DNA of 64,000 bases from NCBI GenBank assembly GCA_020248985.1, contig JADCGL010000020.1, positions 1 to 64,000 on the forward strand. The letters are read 5' to 3'. The notes below the pieces were generated by a model. That model was given only the letters and a program-made list of their open reading frames with translations. It ran no database searches and was not told where the DNA came from. This stretch comes from Telmatospirillum sp. (GTDB lineage Bacteria > Pseudomonadota > Alphaproteobacteria > CACIAM-22H2). Positions 38,085-47,670 of the stretch are shown piece by piece (the first letter of the stretch is position 1; each line of letters starts with the position of its first letter). Position numbers and translations under genes: made by a program.

Positions 38085-39724
38085 AGATCGCGCGCTATTT
38101 TTCCGGCAAACGCTGGGCGAAGTTCCTGGGCGACCAGCTCGAGCAGCAGCGACGGCGCGTTGCCGCGCGCAAGCTGCACGATGTTTGGCGAGATTTCGAG
38201 CCGCTGCGCAGCGACCCCAACGGGCGCGTCGTTCTCCTCGACGGCATGTGGCTCAACCCCGGCTATTTCCTGCGCCTGCGGCTCACCCTTTCGGCGATCG
38301 AGCGCCAAGGGCCAATCCGCTTGGTTGGCTTGCTGCGCTCGCCCGCCGATACGCGCCAACGCCGGTTCCTCGACCAGATCGGTGTCCGCGAGATCGTCTA
38401 TTCGGAAAGCGACAGGCCGCGCCCGATCGCCGAATACGCGGCGCAAGCCAAGGCGCTGCTGGCTTCCGCCGTGAGCCACGCCGATTTTCTGAAGATTGCG
38501 CTACCGTCGAATGTGCCGCCCTACATTTGGTACGATTCTGTTCTCTCCAATCTGCGCGACGGGCAGCCGGACATCCGCCATCCGCAATGGGCCAAAGACC
38601 TCACCGATCTTCTCGCCTTCATCGACACCTACAACGCCATCCTCGACCGCTATGCGCCGCAAATCGTGCTGTCGAGCCATGCCTGGAAAAACACCTGGGG
38701 CAGTCTCGTTTGGCTGGCCGCTTCCAGGGGTATTGAAACCTTCTGCGTGACGCAAGTTTCCGAGGCCATCCGCATTCGCCGGTTCCGCAAACAGGACGAC
38801 TGCCATCTGCCCGTCGAGTTTCTGCCCAAGGCGGTCTTCGACACGCTCGAGACGCCCGTCAAGGACGCGATGGTGCGCCTCGGCTACGCCGAGCTTGCGC
38901 GGCGCCAGCGCAGCGAAACTTCCGACGTGAATATTCGCTTTGCCTACGACACAGCGTCGCGCGTCGTGGGGCGAAATGCCGCGCGCGCCCAGCTCGGCGT
39001 CCACGACGACCGGCCGATCGGCGTCATCTACGGCCATTCGTGGTTCGACTTTCCGCATCTCTACAACATGCAGAACTTCACCGACTTCGCCGACTGGCTG
39101 AAGAAGACGAACGAGATCATCGTCGGGATGCCGGAAAAGCGCTGGTTTCTGAAGCCGCATCCGATGGAAATCTGGTACGGCGGGCAGACGATGAAAGACA
39201 TCGTCAGCGTGTCGATGCCGCATATTTCGTTTCTGCCGCACAAGATCGACACGATGACCGTCATGCAGGCCGCCGACGCGATCGTGACGGTGCACGGCAC
39301 GGCCGGCCTCGAGGCGTCGATGCAGGGCACGCCCGTGATCTGCGCCGACAACAGCTATTACGCGCAATGGGGTTTCGCCAATACGGCGCGCTCGCTCGAC
39401 CATTATCGTGAGCTGCTGTCGAAGGTCGGTGCGCTCCCGCAGGTCGATCAGCAAAAGCGGGATCTCGCCGCGGCGTGCTTCCTCGCGGCCTACGGGGAAC
39501 CGCACGAATATGCCAGCACACTTCGCGTGCCCTGCGATTCGCGCGGCGCGCTGCTTTACGACGAGGTGCGCGACATTCTCGTAAAGCGAAGCCCCGTGAT
39601 CGAAGCGGAAATCGAACGGATCGCATCGTTCCTGTCGCAGCGTGCGGTCGATGCGCTGAGTGGCTGGGTGTTTTTGCGTGCCGCCGCGACCGCCGCCGCG
39701 CAGTCGAAGGACGCCGCGCAATGA
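38081..39724 (+). CDS. Putative GT-B glycosyltransferase, capsule-synthesis (KpsC/KpsS-like) type
   Basis: This 547-residue soluble protein has no membrane segments. The C-terminal half shows a GT-B nucleotide-binding layout: KRWFLKPHPMEIW, then SVSMPHISFLPHK, then AADAIVTVHGTAGLEASMQGTPVICADNSYYAQWGF. That pattern is shared with capsule_synth proteins such as KpsC/KpsS and with UDP-sugar transferases. The N-terminal half is not recognised. Its position straight after pseI (ATGA overlap) makes it a good candidate for the transferase that uses the CMP-ulosonic acid, but acceptor and donor are unproven. Confidence 0.65.
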   Translation: MKIARYFSGKRWAKFLGDQLEQQRRRVAARKLHDVWRDFEPLRSDPNGRVVLLDGMWLNPGYFLRLRLTLSAIERQGPIRLVGLLRSPADTRQRRFLDQIGVREIVYSESDRPRPIAEYAAQAKALLASAVSHADFLKIALPSNVPPYIWYDSVLSNLRDGQPDIRHPQWAKDLTDLLAFIDTYNAILDRYAPQIVLSSHAWKNTWGSLVWLAASRGIETFCVTQVSEAIRIRRFRKQDDCHLPVEFLPKAVFDTLETPVKDAMVRLGYAELARRQRSETSDVNIRFAYDTASRVVGRNAARAQLGVHDDRPIGVIYGHSWFDFPHLYNMQNFTDFADWLKKTNEIIVGMPEKRWFLKPHPMEIWYGGQTMKDIVSVSMPHISFLPHKIDTMTVMQAADAIVTVHGTAGLEASMQGTPVICADNSYYAQWGFANTARSLDHYRELLSKVGALPQVDQQKRDLAAACFLAAYGEPHEYASTLRVPCDSRGALLYDEVRDILVKRSPVIEAEIERIASFLSQRAVDALSGWVFLRAAATAAAQSKDAAQ

Positions 39725-41472
39725 CTGCCAAGATCATCGCGACGAAGTGGACTTTCGACCGGTTTCTCGGTTCGGCACTACGCCGTTTGCGGGCGCCGAT
39801 CGATCGCGTTTTTGCGCGCCGCCATCCCAATCGTTTCGAGCGGCAGATGATCCGACTGGCCGCTCCACTGGTGAGATTGATGGAGCCCAACGACAAATGG
39901 TCGCTCGGCGTTCACGCGCCGATGTGGGCGCGCGCCGCCGCCGTGCGCGGAAAGTTCGCGGCCGAATTGCCGAAGCATATTTTTCTTTGGAGCTGCTATC
40001 GCGGCCAGTTTTCGCTCGAACTTTCGCACGCGGCAATGCTGGCAGCGATGGGGCATCGCGTCACTGTCGGCTATTTGCCCAAGTTGGGAAGTCCGATTAA
40101 GAACCCGCTCATCGACGACCCAAGCGCACCCGAGTATCTTGCCGAAGCGCTCGGCACAGTCGCGGAGGCGTCGCTCGGTCGCATCCAAATCGCCGATTTC
40201 GCTGGGATCGAAGCCCCGCTGGGCTATGCGGCAGATGTCCGGCTCCTCGACCAGCAGGCGCGCGCCGACAGCATCATGCGGCTCGGCGTCGAAACCATCG
40301 ACGAGAAGCGACCGGAACACGCCGAAGCGCTGCGCTACTACCGCGAACTGGGCGAAGCGATCGACCGCTGTGCGCAAGGCTTTTTCGCCGCCCGGAAAGG
40401 CGCCTTCGATCTCGTTTTGCTCGGCAACGGCATGACGAGCGAGTCTTCCTGGCTGCTGCGTGCGGCCAAGAAGTACGGCTTCGAAGTCACGACGTTCGAG
40501 AAATTTGCGTTTCGCCACACGCGAATCGTCAGCCACGGCGATACGGTCTTTTCGTTTTCCGATCTGGATCGCATGTGGCGTCGGCGCGCCGAGCTTGGCT
40601 ACGATTCCCATCCTTTCATGGCGCGCGCAGTCGGCAAGGCGCGTCAAATACTCGACGAGCGCCGCCGCGCCGTCACCCAGAATTGGGCGCTGAAATACCA
40701 GTTTGCGCCCGACCAGTCCGACGAGGCGGCGTTGGCGGCGATCGGCCTTGCGCCGAACAAGCCTTATATTCTGATCTGCACAAACGTTCCCTACGACGCC
40801 GGCTACTACCAGTTTACGACCCTATTCCCGAGCATGAAGGCCTGGCTGCTGGAGACTGTGGCGTTTCTCCTCGAGTCGACGTCGTGCGAAATCGTCGTCC
40901 GGATACATCCCGGCGAGGCTATGCACTATAGTGGAAAAGAGTATAGTCTCGACAATCTTGCCGCAGCCGGACTCGTGGGTCTGCAGCGTGTCCGCATCGT
41001 AGGTCCGAAGGATCCGGTCAATTCGTACCCGCTCATGGCGAACTGTCAGGCCGGGGTCGTCTTCTCGTCGACGACAGGGATCGAGATGGCGATGATGGGG
41101 CGACCGGTGATCGTGGGGTCCGACGTGTATTTTGCAAGGCGCGGATTCACGCAAGATTGCCCGTCGCGCGAAATCTATTTCGACGCACTGCGCAAATACG
41201 GCTCTCTGCCGATGCGCGTCGCCGACGACACGCAAGCGGCCGAAAAGGCGGCGCTGCTCTATTTCATCGTCCATTTCGCTCTCCAGCTTCCTTATCCCTA
41301 CGACAAAGGTAACGACCTTCGCCGGCTGCCACCCGTGCGCGCGTTGCGCGCACCAGAGTTCGAGAAATTTCTGCCCTTCTTTGCGATTGCTACGGCAACG
41401 GGCGACGAAATCGACGCAGCCTTTGACAAATACCTCCATGCCGACCGCCTTCAGGCGCGGGTGCCATGGTGA
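39721..41472 (+). CDS. Putative GT-B glycosyltransferase / surface carbohydrate protein
   Basis: This 583-residue protein has no signal peptide. Residues about 330-520 carry a GT-B-like C-terminal domain: PYILICTNVPYDAGYY, EIVVRIHPGEA, and ANCQAGVVFSSTTGIEMAMMGRPVIVG followed by FARRGFT. This resembles surface-carbohydrate transferases related to capsule and UDP-GlcNAc 2-epimerase folds. The first 80 residues are basic and may contact the membrane. It overlaps the preceding transferase gene and the ABC exporter gene. It differs from its neighbour enough that each probably adds a different sugar. Confidence 0.6.
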   Translation: MTAKIIATKWTFDRFLGSALRRLRAPIDRVFARRHPNRFERQMIRLAAPLVRLMEPNDKWSLGVHAPMWARAAAVRGKFAAELPKHIFLWSCYRGQFSLELSHAAMLAAMGHRVTVGYLPKLGSPIKNPLIDDPSAPEYLAEALGTVAEASLGRIQIADFAGIEAPLGYAADVRLLDQQARADSIMRLGVETIDEKRPEHAEALRYYRELGEAIDRCAQGFFAARKGAFDLVLLGNGMTSESSWLLRAAKKYGFEVTTFEKFAFRHTRIVSHGDTVFSFSDLDRMWRRRAELGYDSHPFMARAVGKARQILDERRRAVTQNWALKYQFAPDQSDEAALAAIGLAPNKPYILICTNVPYDAGYYQFTTLFPSMKAWLLETVAFLLESTSCEIVVRIHPGEAMHYSGKEYSLDNLAAAGLVGLQRVRIVGPKDPVNSYPLMANCQAGVVFSSTTGIEMAMMGRPVIVGSDVYFARRGFTQDCPSREIYFDALRKYGSLPMRVADDTQAAEKAALLYFIVHFALQLPYPYDKGNDLRRLPPVRALRAPEFEKFLPFFAIATATGDEIDAAFDKYLHADRLQARVPW

Positions 41473-43397
41473 CGTCGGAATCGGACGCGCGAGCAGCGGC
41501 CGCGAAGAGTCCGGAGCGATCCGGCTCCTGGTTGGACGAAAGCGATTCGGAGGCTAAGAGCGCTCCGCCTGGTTTCGTGCGATCGCTTGCGACTGGCTTG
41601 GGTTTGCTTACGCGCCGGGAGCGCATCCACGCTACGGCACTTGTTGCGTCGATACTGGTCAACAGCGCGCTTCAGACCGCTGTCTTGATCGGCGTGGTGC
41701 AGGCCGTCCAGTCGATGGTCGGTTCTTCGAGCATCGTCAGCGGAAAGCTTTTCGGGTTCCTGGCGCCGTGGATCGGTGAAATCGACGAGAGGACCAAGTT
41801 GGTTGTTTTCAGCGTTGCGCTTGCGGTCTTGACGCTCGTGCGGACCATTTTCGGATGGCTGCAGATCGGCTGGATGGCCCGTTTCACGCAGAAATGCGAA
41901 GTGCGGATGTCGACCATGGTGATGCGGCAAGTCGTCAACGCGCCCTATGAATGGCACCTTACGCGGAACCCCGAGCGCGTGCGGGAAACTCTTTTCGGCC
42001 ATGCCGTACTGTGGTCGCGCGATTTCGTGCGCGGCAGCATGCAGATAGCCAATGATGTCACGTTCATCGTATTCCTGGTCGCCATTCTGATGTGGTCCAG
42101 TCCTGAAACCGGAGCGGCAATCGCCGTTGCGACGACCGCATTCGGCGCCGCAATCTTCGCCGTCATTCGGCCGCCGATGTCGCGGCTTACCAAGCAAAAA
42201 CGCGACGCATTGATCAGCGCCCATATCGTCTGCAACGAATCTATCCGCGGCATAAAAGATGTTAAGATGGCGGGCGCCGAAGAGCGCCACGTTCTAGGAT
42301 TCCACAAGTACCTTGAGGTCTATTCGGGTGCCGATGCGAAGCTTCAGGTGTGGCGCCAGATGCCGCGTCTTGCGCTTGAGTCTGTCGCATATTTCGCGCT
42401 CATTGGCATCAGCTGCGCGGTGATCGTGACAGGCGCCCAGGGAAGCGAAATCGCAGGCATCATGGTCATGTACGCGCTCGCCGCATTGCGTGTTCTTCCG
42501 ATGATCAACACGATCGTCGCGTCGTCGGGGAGCTTGATCAGCAGTTTCGTGATCGTCGACGATCTGACGCGGCTCGTTCGCGCCTCCGGGATTGCGAGCG
42601 CGCATGCGTCGCGCCCGCCTGTGCGCGAACCGGCGTGGAACTGGTCGCGGATCGATGTCGAGAACCTTGCCTATGTCTATCCCGCCAACAACCAACCCGC
42701 GCTTGAGGCCGTCAACTGCGCGGTCGAGCGCGGAAAAAGCTATGGCATCGTCGGTCCGTCGGGTGGCGGGAAGAGTACCCTTGTGGATCTGCTTGCGGGG
42801 CTTATCGCGCCGACGTCGGGAAGCATAACTGTCGGTGATCGCCGGGTGGCTACGGCCGCCGAACGCGAAGCATGGCGTCGGCATTTCGGCTACGTCTCGC
42901 AGCGCCCGTTTCTGCTCGACGCGTCGCTGCGCGACAACATTGTGTTCGGCCACGACGACGGTTCCGACGACGAGCGCTTGCTGCGCGCCGTGCAGCTCGC
43001 TTGCCTCGACCGTCTCCTCGCTCGACTGCCGCAAGGGCTCGATAGTTCGGTCGGCGACCAAGGCAGCAATCTTTCGGGCGGCGAGCGCCAGCGGGTCGCG
43101 ATCGCGCGCGCCCTCTATCGCGGTGCCGACATTCTCGTGCTCGACGAGGCGACAAGCGCGCTGGATCCGCTCGTTGAGCGCGAGATCGCCGAATCAATCG
43201 AATCCCTCCACGGCCGAATCACGTCGATCGTGGTTTCTCACCGTCTCGGGCTGGTACGCGCTTGCGACGAAATTTGGGTCGTCGACCAGGGGCGCGTGGC
43301 CGCGTCCGGATCGCATGCTTCGCTTATGGAAGATTCGGGTCTTTATTCACGAATGATCGCGGCGAACGAATTCAGCCCGCCGCACGCGTATCCCTGA
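41466..43397 (+). CDS. ABC transporter, fused permease and ATPase (exporter type)
   Basis: This 643-residue half-transporter has a six-helix transmembrane domain (about residues 50-340). The nucleotide-binding domain follows, with Walker A GPSGGGKSTL near residue 435, signature LSGGERQR, Walker B ILVLDEATSAL and the switch histidine in VVSHRLG. Its type B exporter architecture resembles MsbA/PglK-like lipid-linked oligosaccharide flippases, so it may flip the glycan made by neighbouring genes; that is inference. The ATG at 41466 overlaps the upstream gene by seven bases; a GTG at 41469 is equally possible. A homodimer is expected. Confidence 0.92.
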   Translation: MVTSESDARAAAAKSPERSGSWLDESDSEAKSAPPGFVRSLATGLGLLTRRERIHATALVASILVNSALQTAVLIGVVQAVQSMVGSSSIVSGKLFGFLAPWIGEIDERTKLVVFSVALAVLTLVRTIFGWLQIGWMARFTQKCEVRMSTMVMRQVVNAPYEWHLTRNPERVRETLFGHAVLWSRDFVRGSMQIANDVTFIVFLVAILMWSSPETGAAIAVATTAFGAAIFAVIRPPMSRLTKQKRDALISAHIVCNESIRGIKDVKMAGAEERHVLGFHKYLEVYSGADAKLQVWRQMPRLALESVAYFALIGISCAVIVTGAQGSEIAGIMVMYALAALRVLPMINTIVASSGSLISSFVIVDDLTRLVRASGIASAHASRPPVREPAWNWSRIDVENLAYVYPANNQPALEAVNCAVERGKSYGIVGPSGGGKSTLVDLLAGLIAPTSGSITVGDRRVATAAEREAWRRHFGYVSQRPFLLDASLRDNIVFGHDDGSDDERLLRAVQLACLDRLLARLPQGLDSSVGDQGSNLSGGERQRVAIARALYRGADILVLDEATSALDPLVEREIAESIESLHGRITSIVVSHRLGLVRACDEIWVVDQGRVAASGSHASLMEDSGLYSRMIAANEFSPPHAYP

Positions 43398-43427
43398 CGC
43401 GGACGAACCCTCGAGAAAGGCGAAATC

Positions 43428-45368
43428 ATGCTGGAGCAGTACGCTCAGAAGATCGCGAGAGCTGTAAAGGACCCGGCGCTTGTCCTTCAGTGGCTGGATC
43501 GACGATTGTCGCGCAAGCAGCAACGCCGGCCGAAAGGCAAGGTCAACGCCGTCGCAGCGAGCCTTGCGCAACGCGCGGCCGAAATCGGCGTGTCCGGGCA
43601 CAGGCGCATGGCCCTGTTCGGAGACAAGGCGTCGCTTGCCGAGGCGCAAAAGCGCATGCCGACCGTCGAATTCGTCTGGCTGTCGAGCGATTACGACGAT
43701 CTTCGCCTTGGCGCTCGCAATATTCACAGCCTCGATCCAGAGTCGGTTGATGCGTTTCTGGTCGCCGGCGGCGATGTCGCGGCGAACTATCGGCAAACGC
43801 TCCGTTGGATGCTCGGGGGGCAGCGAGTTGCCCCCGTGTACTGGGTCGCGGCCGAGTTCGAATTCTGCGGCGGAACGATGCCTATCGCATCGGCGTGCAC
43901 CGATGCCGACGTTCTCATATTCAACCATTTTGCCGAGTTTTTAGGCCAGAAGGATCCGCTCCTCGTGCGGGTTGAAACGTTCGATCGCAAGCACAAGGTC
44001 GAGAGATGGTTCATATTGCGGCCGAACGAGAGCATTCGCGTTCGGGTTTCGGATTGGTTGCCTAAAGCGGATGGCCCGGTGTGCGTAGCTCATCATTGCA
44101 GCCATCCGCGACTCACGTTGGGACGGCATTATCGTTGGCGTTCAACAGCTGTCTTTCACTGGAACGATTCGATCGCAATGGCGCACAGCGACACAGATTT
44201 CCGCCGCCCGGATGCGACGACGACCACTGAACACAAGATCGGTCTCGGAACTGTTTCCGGCGGCACGGCCGCCATCACGCTGCCTAACTACGAGCGCGCA
44301 CTTGGCCATGACCGCGCCAAAATGGCCGTTCTTGCCTACGATCGGATAACTGAAGTCGAGCGCGATCTTTCCGTGCGGCTCGACGAGACGACGCTGCGGA
44401 TAGACGGGCGTGCGACGACCTACGACGATTTTTTCGGCGCGAAGTTCGCGGGCTCGGGAGGATCGTTCTGGTTCGTTTTCGACAGCGGGCATGCCGGACG
44501 CGAGCCTTCGCTCTCCGCGAACCATAGCGTTCGCGGAGAGTTGGTGCCGGTCATCAAACGTCCGTCGACGGACGAGGCGGCAGCCTTTGTCGCCGAGCTC
44601 GCGCGCTACGACATCATGCTCGATCCTCACGCGCTGCCCGTCGAGCCTGCTGGTTCGCCAGTCGAATTCGGCTTCGAATTCGACATGAACTTCCCCGTCT
44701 TGAAGAAGTTCCATGTTTCGGCTTACGGGCCGGGCGGCAAGCTGGTCGGCGCTGCGAGCTTCGAAAAGGCGGCACCGGGCGCCATTTTTGCCGACGCGTT
44801 GCTGCGCGACCTCGGATTCGAGGGAAAGAACGTTCAAATGCTCATGCTGTCGCCGGATTGGATCGGCGCCGGTGCTGATCCACGTGGCCGCGGCGCGGCC
44901 GGCAATCTCGTCGTGCGCCTGCGCGCTACCGGCGACTACGATGCCACCGAATTCCAGAATTCCTGGCGCAATCTTGGTTTCAGCGTCCGCAGCCTCCCGC
45001 ATTGGCTGTCGCAGGATCGCATGCTCGCAGGCCGTACGAATTTGATGTGCGGAGTCGCGGCGGAGCGCGGCGGCAGCGTGGGCATCTCGTGCATCAATGC
45101 AAGCGGGCGTCGATCTTACAGCGAGCCGGCGGAAGTGGTCGTACGCGTTCTAGCCGAAGATGGGAGGGAGTTGGAGCATCGGGCTGATTTGGCACCGTTC
45201 AGCCACCGCATGATCTGGCTTGACGAGGTGGTGGCGGGCTGGCAAAAGCATCTGCGTCAAGGCTTTGGATGCGTCGTTGTGCAGTCATTCGATGCCGACA
45301 TAAATGCAAATGTTGTCGTAAAGAGCGGCGACAGGGCGGTCGCCCTCCAGCATATGTGGGGCTACTGA
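43428..45368 (+). CDS. Large protein of unknown function in the glycan cluster
   Basis: I do not recognise this 646-residue protein. It has no signal peptide or membrane segments and a basic N-terminus. Residues about 55-180 look like an alpha/beta fold (MALFGDKASLAEA, FVWLSSDYDDL, DAFLVAGGDVAANY). Residues about 200-420 are rich in His and aromatic residues (VCVAHHCSHPRLTLGRHYRW, FHWNDSIAMAHSD) and appear to be mostly beta structure. A region around 430-530 is alpha/beta (FGFEFDMNFPVLKKF). The ATG follows GAAAGG. It sits between the ABC exporter gene and an FkbM methyltransferase gene, so a role in glycan decoration or transfer is plausible. It is complete and clearly a real gene by codon bias. 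Confidence 0.6.
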   Translation: MLEQYAQKIARAVKDPALVLQWLDRRLSRKQQRRPKGKVNAVAASLAQRAAEIGVSGHRRMALFGDKASLAEAQKRMPTVEFVWLSSDYDDLRLGARNIHSLDPESVDAFLVAGGDVAANYRQTLRWMLGGQRVAPVYWVAAEFEFCGGTMPIASACTDADVLIFNHFAEFLGQKDPLLVRVETFDRKHKVERWFILRPNESIRVRVSDWLPKADGPVCVAHHCSHPRLTLGRHYRWRSTAVFHWNDSIAMAHSDTDFRRPDATTTTEHKIGLGTVSGGTAAITLPNYERALGHDRAKMAVLAYDRITEVERDLSVRLDETTLRIDGRATTYDDFFGAKFAGSGGSFWFVFDSGHAGREPSLSANHSVRGELVPVIKRPSTDEAAAFVAELARYDIMLDPHALPVEPAGSPVEFGFEFDMNFPVLKKFHVSAYGPGGKLVGAASFEKAAPGAIFADALLRDLGFEGKNVQMLMLSPDWIGAGADPRGRGAAGNLVVRLRATGDYDATEFQNSWRNLGFSVRSLPHWLSQDRMLAGRTNLMCGVAAERGGSVGISCINASGRRSYSEPAEVVVRVLAEDGRELEHRADLAPFSHRMIWLDEVVAGWQKHLRQGFGCVVVQSFDADINANVVVKSGDRAVALQHMWGY

Positions 45369-45420
45369 CTTGCTGATGGACATGCTAAACGTCGACGTTA
45401 TGCGCGCGTGTGGTTAGTTC

Positions 45421-45448
45421 GCCCGGCAGCGCTGCCTGCAAGCCGGGC
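45421..45448 (+). other. Stem-loop with nested palindrome upstream of the FkbM gene
   Basis: GCCCGGC (45421-45427) pairs with GCCGGGC (45442-45448), and the interval contains the 12-base perfect palindrome GGCAGCGCTGCC (45425-45436), an alternative fold. It lies in the 118-base gap 45369-45486, one of the few real gaps in the gene run. No clear T-tract or promoter was seen. Confidence 0.35.
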
Positions 45449-45486
45449 TTGTAGCGGCATATCGGTGTACTGCGGAGAGACCGACG

Positions 45487-46497
45487 ATGTTACAGGACAC
45501 GCGTCTACACTGCGTCGATCTCGGTGCGAGAGCAGGCATACCCGAACATTGGCAGCCTTACGCCGCAAATTTGACGATCGACGCGTTCGAGCCCGATGTG
45601 AATGCGCTCGATAAAGGCTACAAGCAAGACGGTCGCGTGACCTGGTTTCCGTTCGGTTTGGCTGCCACATCGGGTCTGCTGCCGTTCTACCTGACCGGCG
45701 TGCCCTCTGGTTCGTCGCTGCTGATGCCGAACGAAGCGGTGATGGCCGACTATTCGAAGCCGAATTACGGGCGGATCGACAAGGTCCTCGAACTGCCCTT
45801 TTTTACCTTCTCCGAGTTTATTACGAAACACGCGCGGCTGCTGCCGGAACTCATCAAGCTCGATACCCAGGGTAGCGAACTCGACATTCTGCGCTCGCTC
45901 GACGAGCCGGGTTGGTCGGACGTCATTGCGGTGGAGACCGAGGTCGAGTTCGCCGAACTCTACTCTAATCAGCCGCTCTTTCGCGACGTCGATGCGTTCA
46001 TGGCCGAGCGCGGCTTCTATCTTTTGGATTTGCGCACGCATCGTGCGTACCTCCATCGCAACGGCCGGAGCGATTACTACATTCGCAGCCGGTTTGATTT
46101 TTCTGCGCCGTCGAGCGAGTTCAGCGCGCGGCTCCTGGCCGGCGATGCGCTCTACATTCGCGCGTTTCCGGACGGAGTGCCGCCCGACGCGGCGCGCGTC
46201 GGAAAACTCGCTCTTGTCTTTTGCATCTACCACTTTTTCGACCAAGCGATCGCCTTGGCCGAAAAAGCGATGTCGAAAGGCGTTATGACGCCGGCGCAGG
46301 GCGAGGCACTGATTCGGGCTGTTGTCCATTCCGGCCCGCGTCCCCGTTTCCACGAACGCGCTTCAGGCGTTATCCGTCGTCTTTTGACCGGCATGCGCCA
46401 CGTTTTCGCCGTGGGGGCAAAATTCGTCGGCTACCGATTGCCCCGCCAGGGGATTTACCGCGCCGGCTGGAGCTTGCGAGCTTGGCCGGACCAATGA
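45487..46497 (+). CDS. FkbM family methyltransferase
   Basis: This 336-residue protein has the FkbM domain in residues about 8-200: LHCVDLGARAG for SAM binding, FEPDVNAL, and IKLDTQGSELDILRSLDEPG, the hallmark of the family. A C-terminal extension of over 100 residues (after about 210) is not recognised. It should O-methylate a sugar. The ATG is preceded by GGAGAG. Its stop overlaps the SIS-domain gene (ATGA), so it is coupled to the heptose-type genes. This is the second FkbM protein in the window, distinct from that at 1572. Confidence 0.85.
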   Translation: MLQDTRLHCVDLGARAGIPEHWQPYAANLTIDAFEPDVNALDKGYKQDGRVTWFPFGLAATSGLLPFYLTGVPSGSSLLMPNEAVMADYSKPNYGRIDKVLELPFFTFSEFITKHARLLPELIKLDTQGSELDILRSLDEPGWSDVIAVETEVEFAELYSNQPLFRDVDAFMAERGFYLLDLRTHRAYLHRNGRSDYYIRSRFDFSAPSSEFSARLLAGDALYIRAFPDGVPPDAARVGKLALVFCIYHFFDQAIALAEKAMSKGVMTPAQGEALIRAVVHSGPRPRFHERASGVIRRLLTGMRHVFAVGAKFVGYRLPRQGIYRAGWSLRAWPDQ

Positions 46498-47117
46498 TGC
46501 GAGACACGATGTCACACAGCCAATCTTTTCTGAAACTTGCGGCGGAGGTAGCTGCTCGGCTCGATTTCGAAAAAATCGATCGACTCGCCGGCGAGCTTGC
46601 TAAGCTTCGCGACAGCGGCGGCAGATTGTTTCTTCTCGGCGTTGGCGGCTCCGCCGGAAACTGCGGGCATGCCGTCAACGATTTCCGCAAATTGTGCGGG
46701 ATAGAAGCCTATGCGCCGACCGATAACGTGTCCGAGTTGACGGCCCGCGCAAACGACGAAGGATGGTCGACGATTTTTTCGGCTTGGCTGCGCGTCAGCC
46801 GTGCGCGATCCGGCGATGCGATCTTGGTGTTCTCCGTTGGCGGCGGTGACATAAACCGGAATATCAGTCCGAACATCGTCGAAGCGGTCCGCGAGGCGAA
46901 AGCGCGCGACGTCAGAGTTTATGGGATTGTCGGCCGGGACGGCGGTTACACAGCCACGATGGCGGACATCGCCGTCATCGTGCCGACTGTCGATCGCGAA
47001 TTGATCACGCCGCTCACCGAGGGATTTCAGGCCGTGATTTGGCATTGTCTGGTGTCGCATCCTGCATTGCAGACGGTCGGCACCAAATGGGAGACCGCTG
47101 CGCGTGGAACTCAGTGA
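46494..47117 (+). CDS. SIS-domain sugar phosphate isomerase (GmhA-like)
   Basis: This 207-residue SIS-fold protein has FLLGVGGSAGNCGHAVNDF near residue 45, matching the phosphate-binding loop of sedoheptulose-7-phosphate isomerases (GNGGSA-x-A-x-H), with ILVFSVGGGD for the second phosphate contact. GmhA converts sedoheptulose 7-phosphate to heptose 7-phosphate. The next gene encodes a GmhB-like phosphatase and an HldE-like enzyme is encoded at 50437, so a heptose-1-phosphate route is likely. It overlaps the FkbM gene by four bases; an ATG at 46497 is an alternative start. Confidence 0.85.
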   Translation: MMRDTMSHSQSFLKLAAEVAARLDFEKIDRLAGELAKLRDSGGRLFLLGVGGSAGNCGHAVNDFRKLCGIEAYAPTDNVSELTARANDEGWSTIFSAWLRVSRARSGDAILVFSVGGGDINRNISPNIVEAVREAKARDVRVYGIVGRDGGYTATMADIAVIVPTVDRELITPLTEGFQAVIWHCLVSHPALQTVGTKWETAARGTQ

Positions 47118-47670
47118 GCGGCGTACCGGCGTTCTTCTCGATCGCGATGGCGTGCTTGCGGAGAATGTTTTCTGGGACGGGCGCTGGCGCGCGCCGCGAA
47201 ATATGCGCGAGTTTCGGCCGATTGCCGGGGCGGCAGCGGCCGTTACGTGCCTGCGGGCGGCCGATCTAGCGGTTGCCGTGGTGACGAACCAGCCGGATGT
47301 CGGCGCCGGGATCACGCCGATGAGAGAAGTGGACGCCATGCACGCGTGCCTGCGTGCGGAAATGGGGATCTCGAGTGTTTATGTCTGTGCGCATACGCAA
47401 AGCGACGCGTGCGACTGCCGCAAGCCGAAACCAGGACTTCTGCAGCGCGCCGCTGCGGACTTGGGCTTCGACCTCGCCTCAAGCTATATGGTGGGCGATC
47501 GCTGGCGCGATATTTCAGCCGGCCACATCTGCGGTTGCCGAACGGTACTGATCGGCGACGGCGGCGGCGAAAAATTCCCTGTATTGCCCGATGTGCGGGT
47601 CAAAGATCTCGGCGAGGCTGCCGAATTGATCCTCGACGAAATAAACTCAGACCGAAGGAGCACAAGTTGA
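47104..47670 (+). CDS. HAD-IIIA phosphatase, GmhB-like (heptose bisphosphate phosphatase)
   Basis: This 188-residue HAD phosphatase has the D13-x-D15 nucleophile motif (LLDRDGVL), VVTNQPDVG as motif II, and the zinc-binding loop C-x-H followed by C-x-C (CAHTQSDACDCRKPKPG) that marks GmhB and histidinol phosphatases. With the adjacent SIS isomerase it should remove the C7 phosphate from a heptose 1,7-bisphosphate. The start is GTG 47104, overlapping the isomerase gene by 14 bases. Its stop overlaps the TTG start of the aldolase gene. Confidence 0.9.
   Translation: MELSERRTGVLLDRDGVLAENVFWDGRWRAPRNMREFRPIAGAAAAVTCLRAADLAVAVVTNQPDVGAGITPMREVDAMHACLRAEMGISSVYVCAHTQSDACDCRKPKPGLLQRAAADLGFDLASSYMVGDRWRDISAGHICGCRTVLIGDGGGEKFPVLPDVRVKDLGEAAELILDEINSDRRSTS

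Noticed and set aside
45369-45486. A promoter in the gap before the FkbM gene
   Set aside because: No pair of -35 and -10 boxes with acceptable spacing could be found; only the stem-loop is reported.
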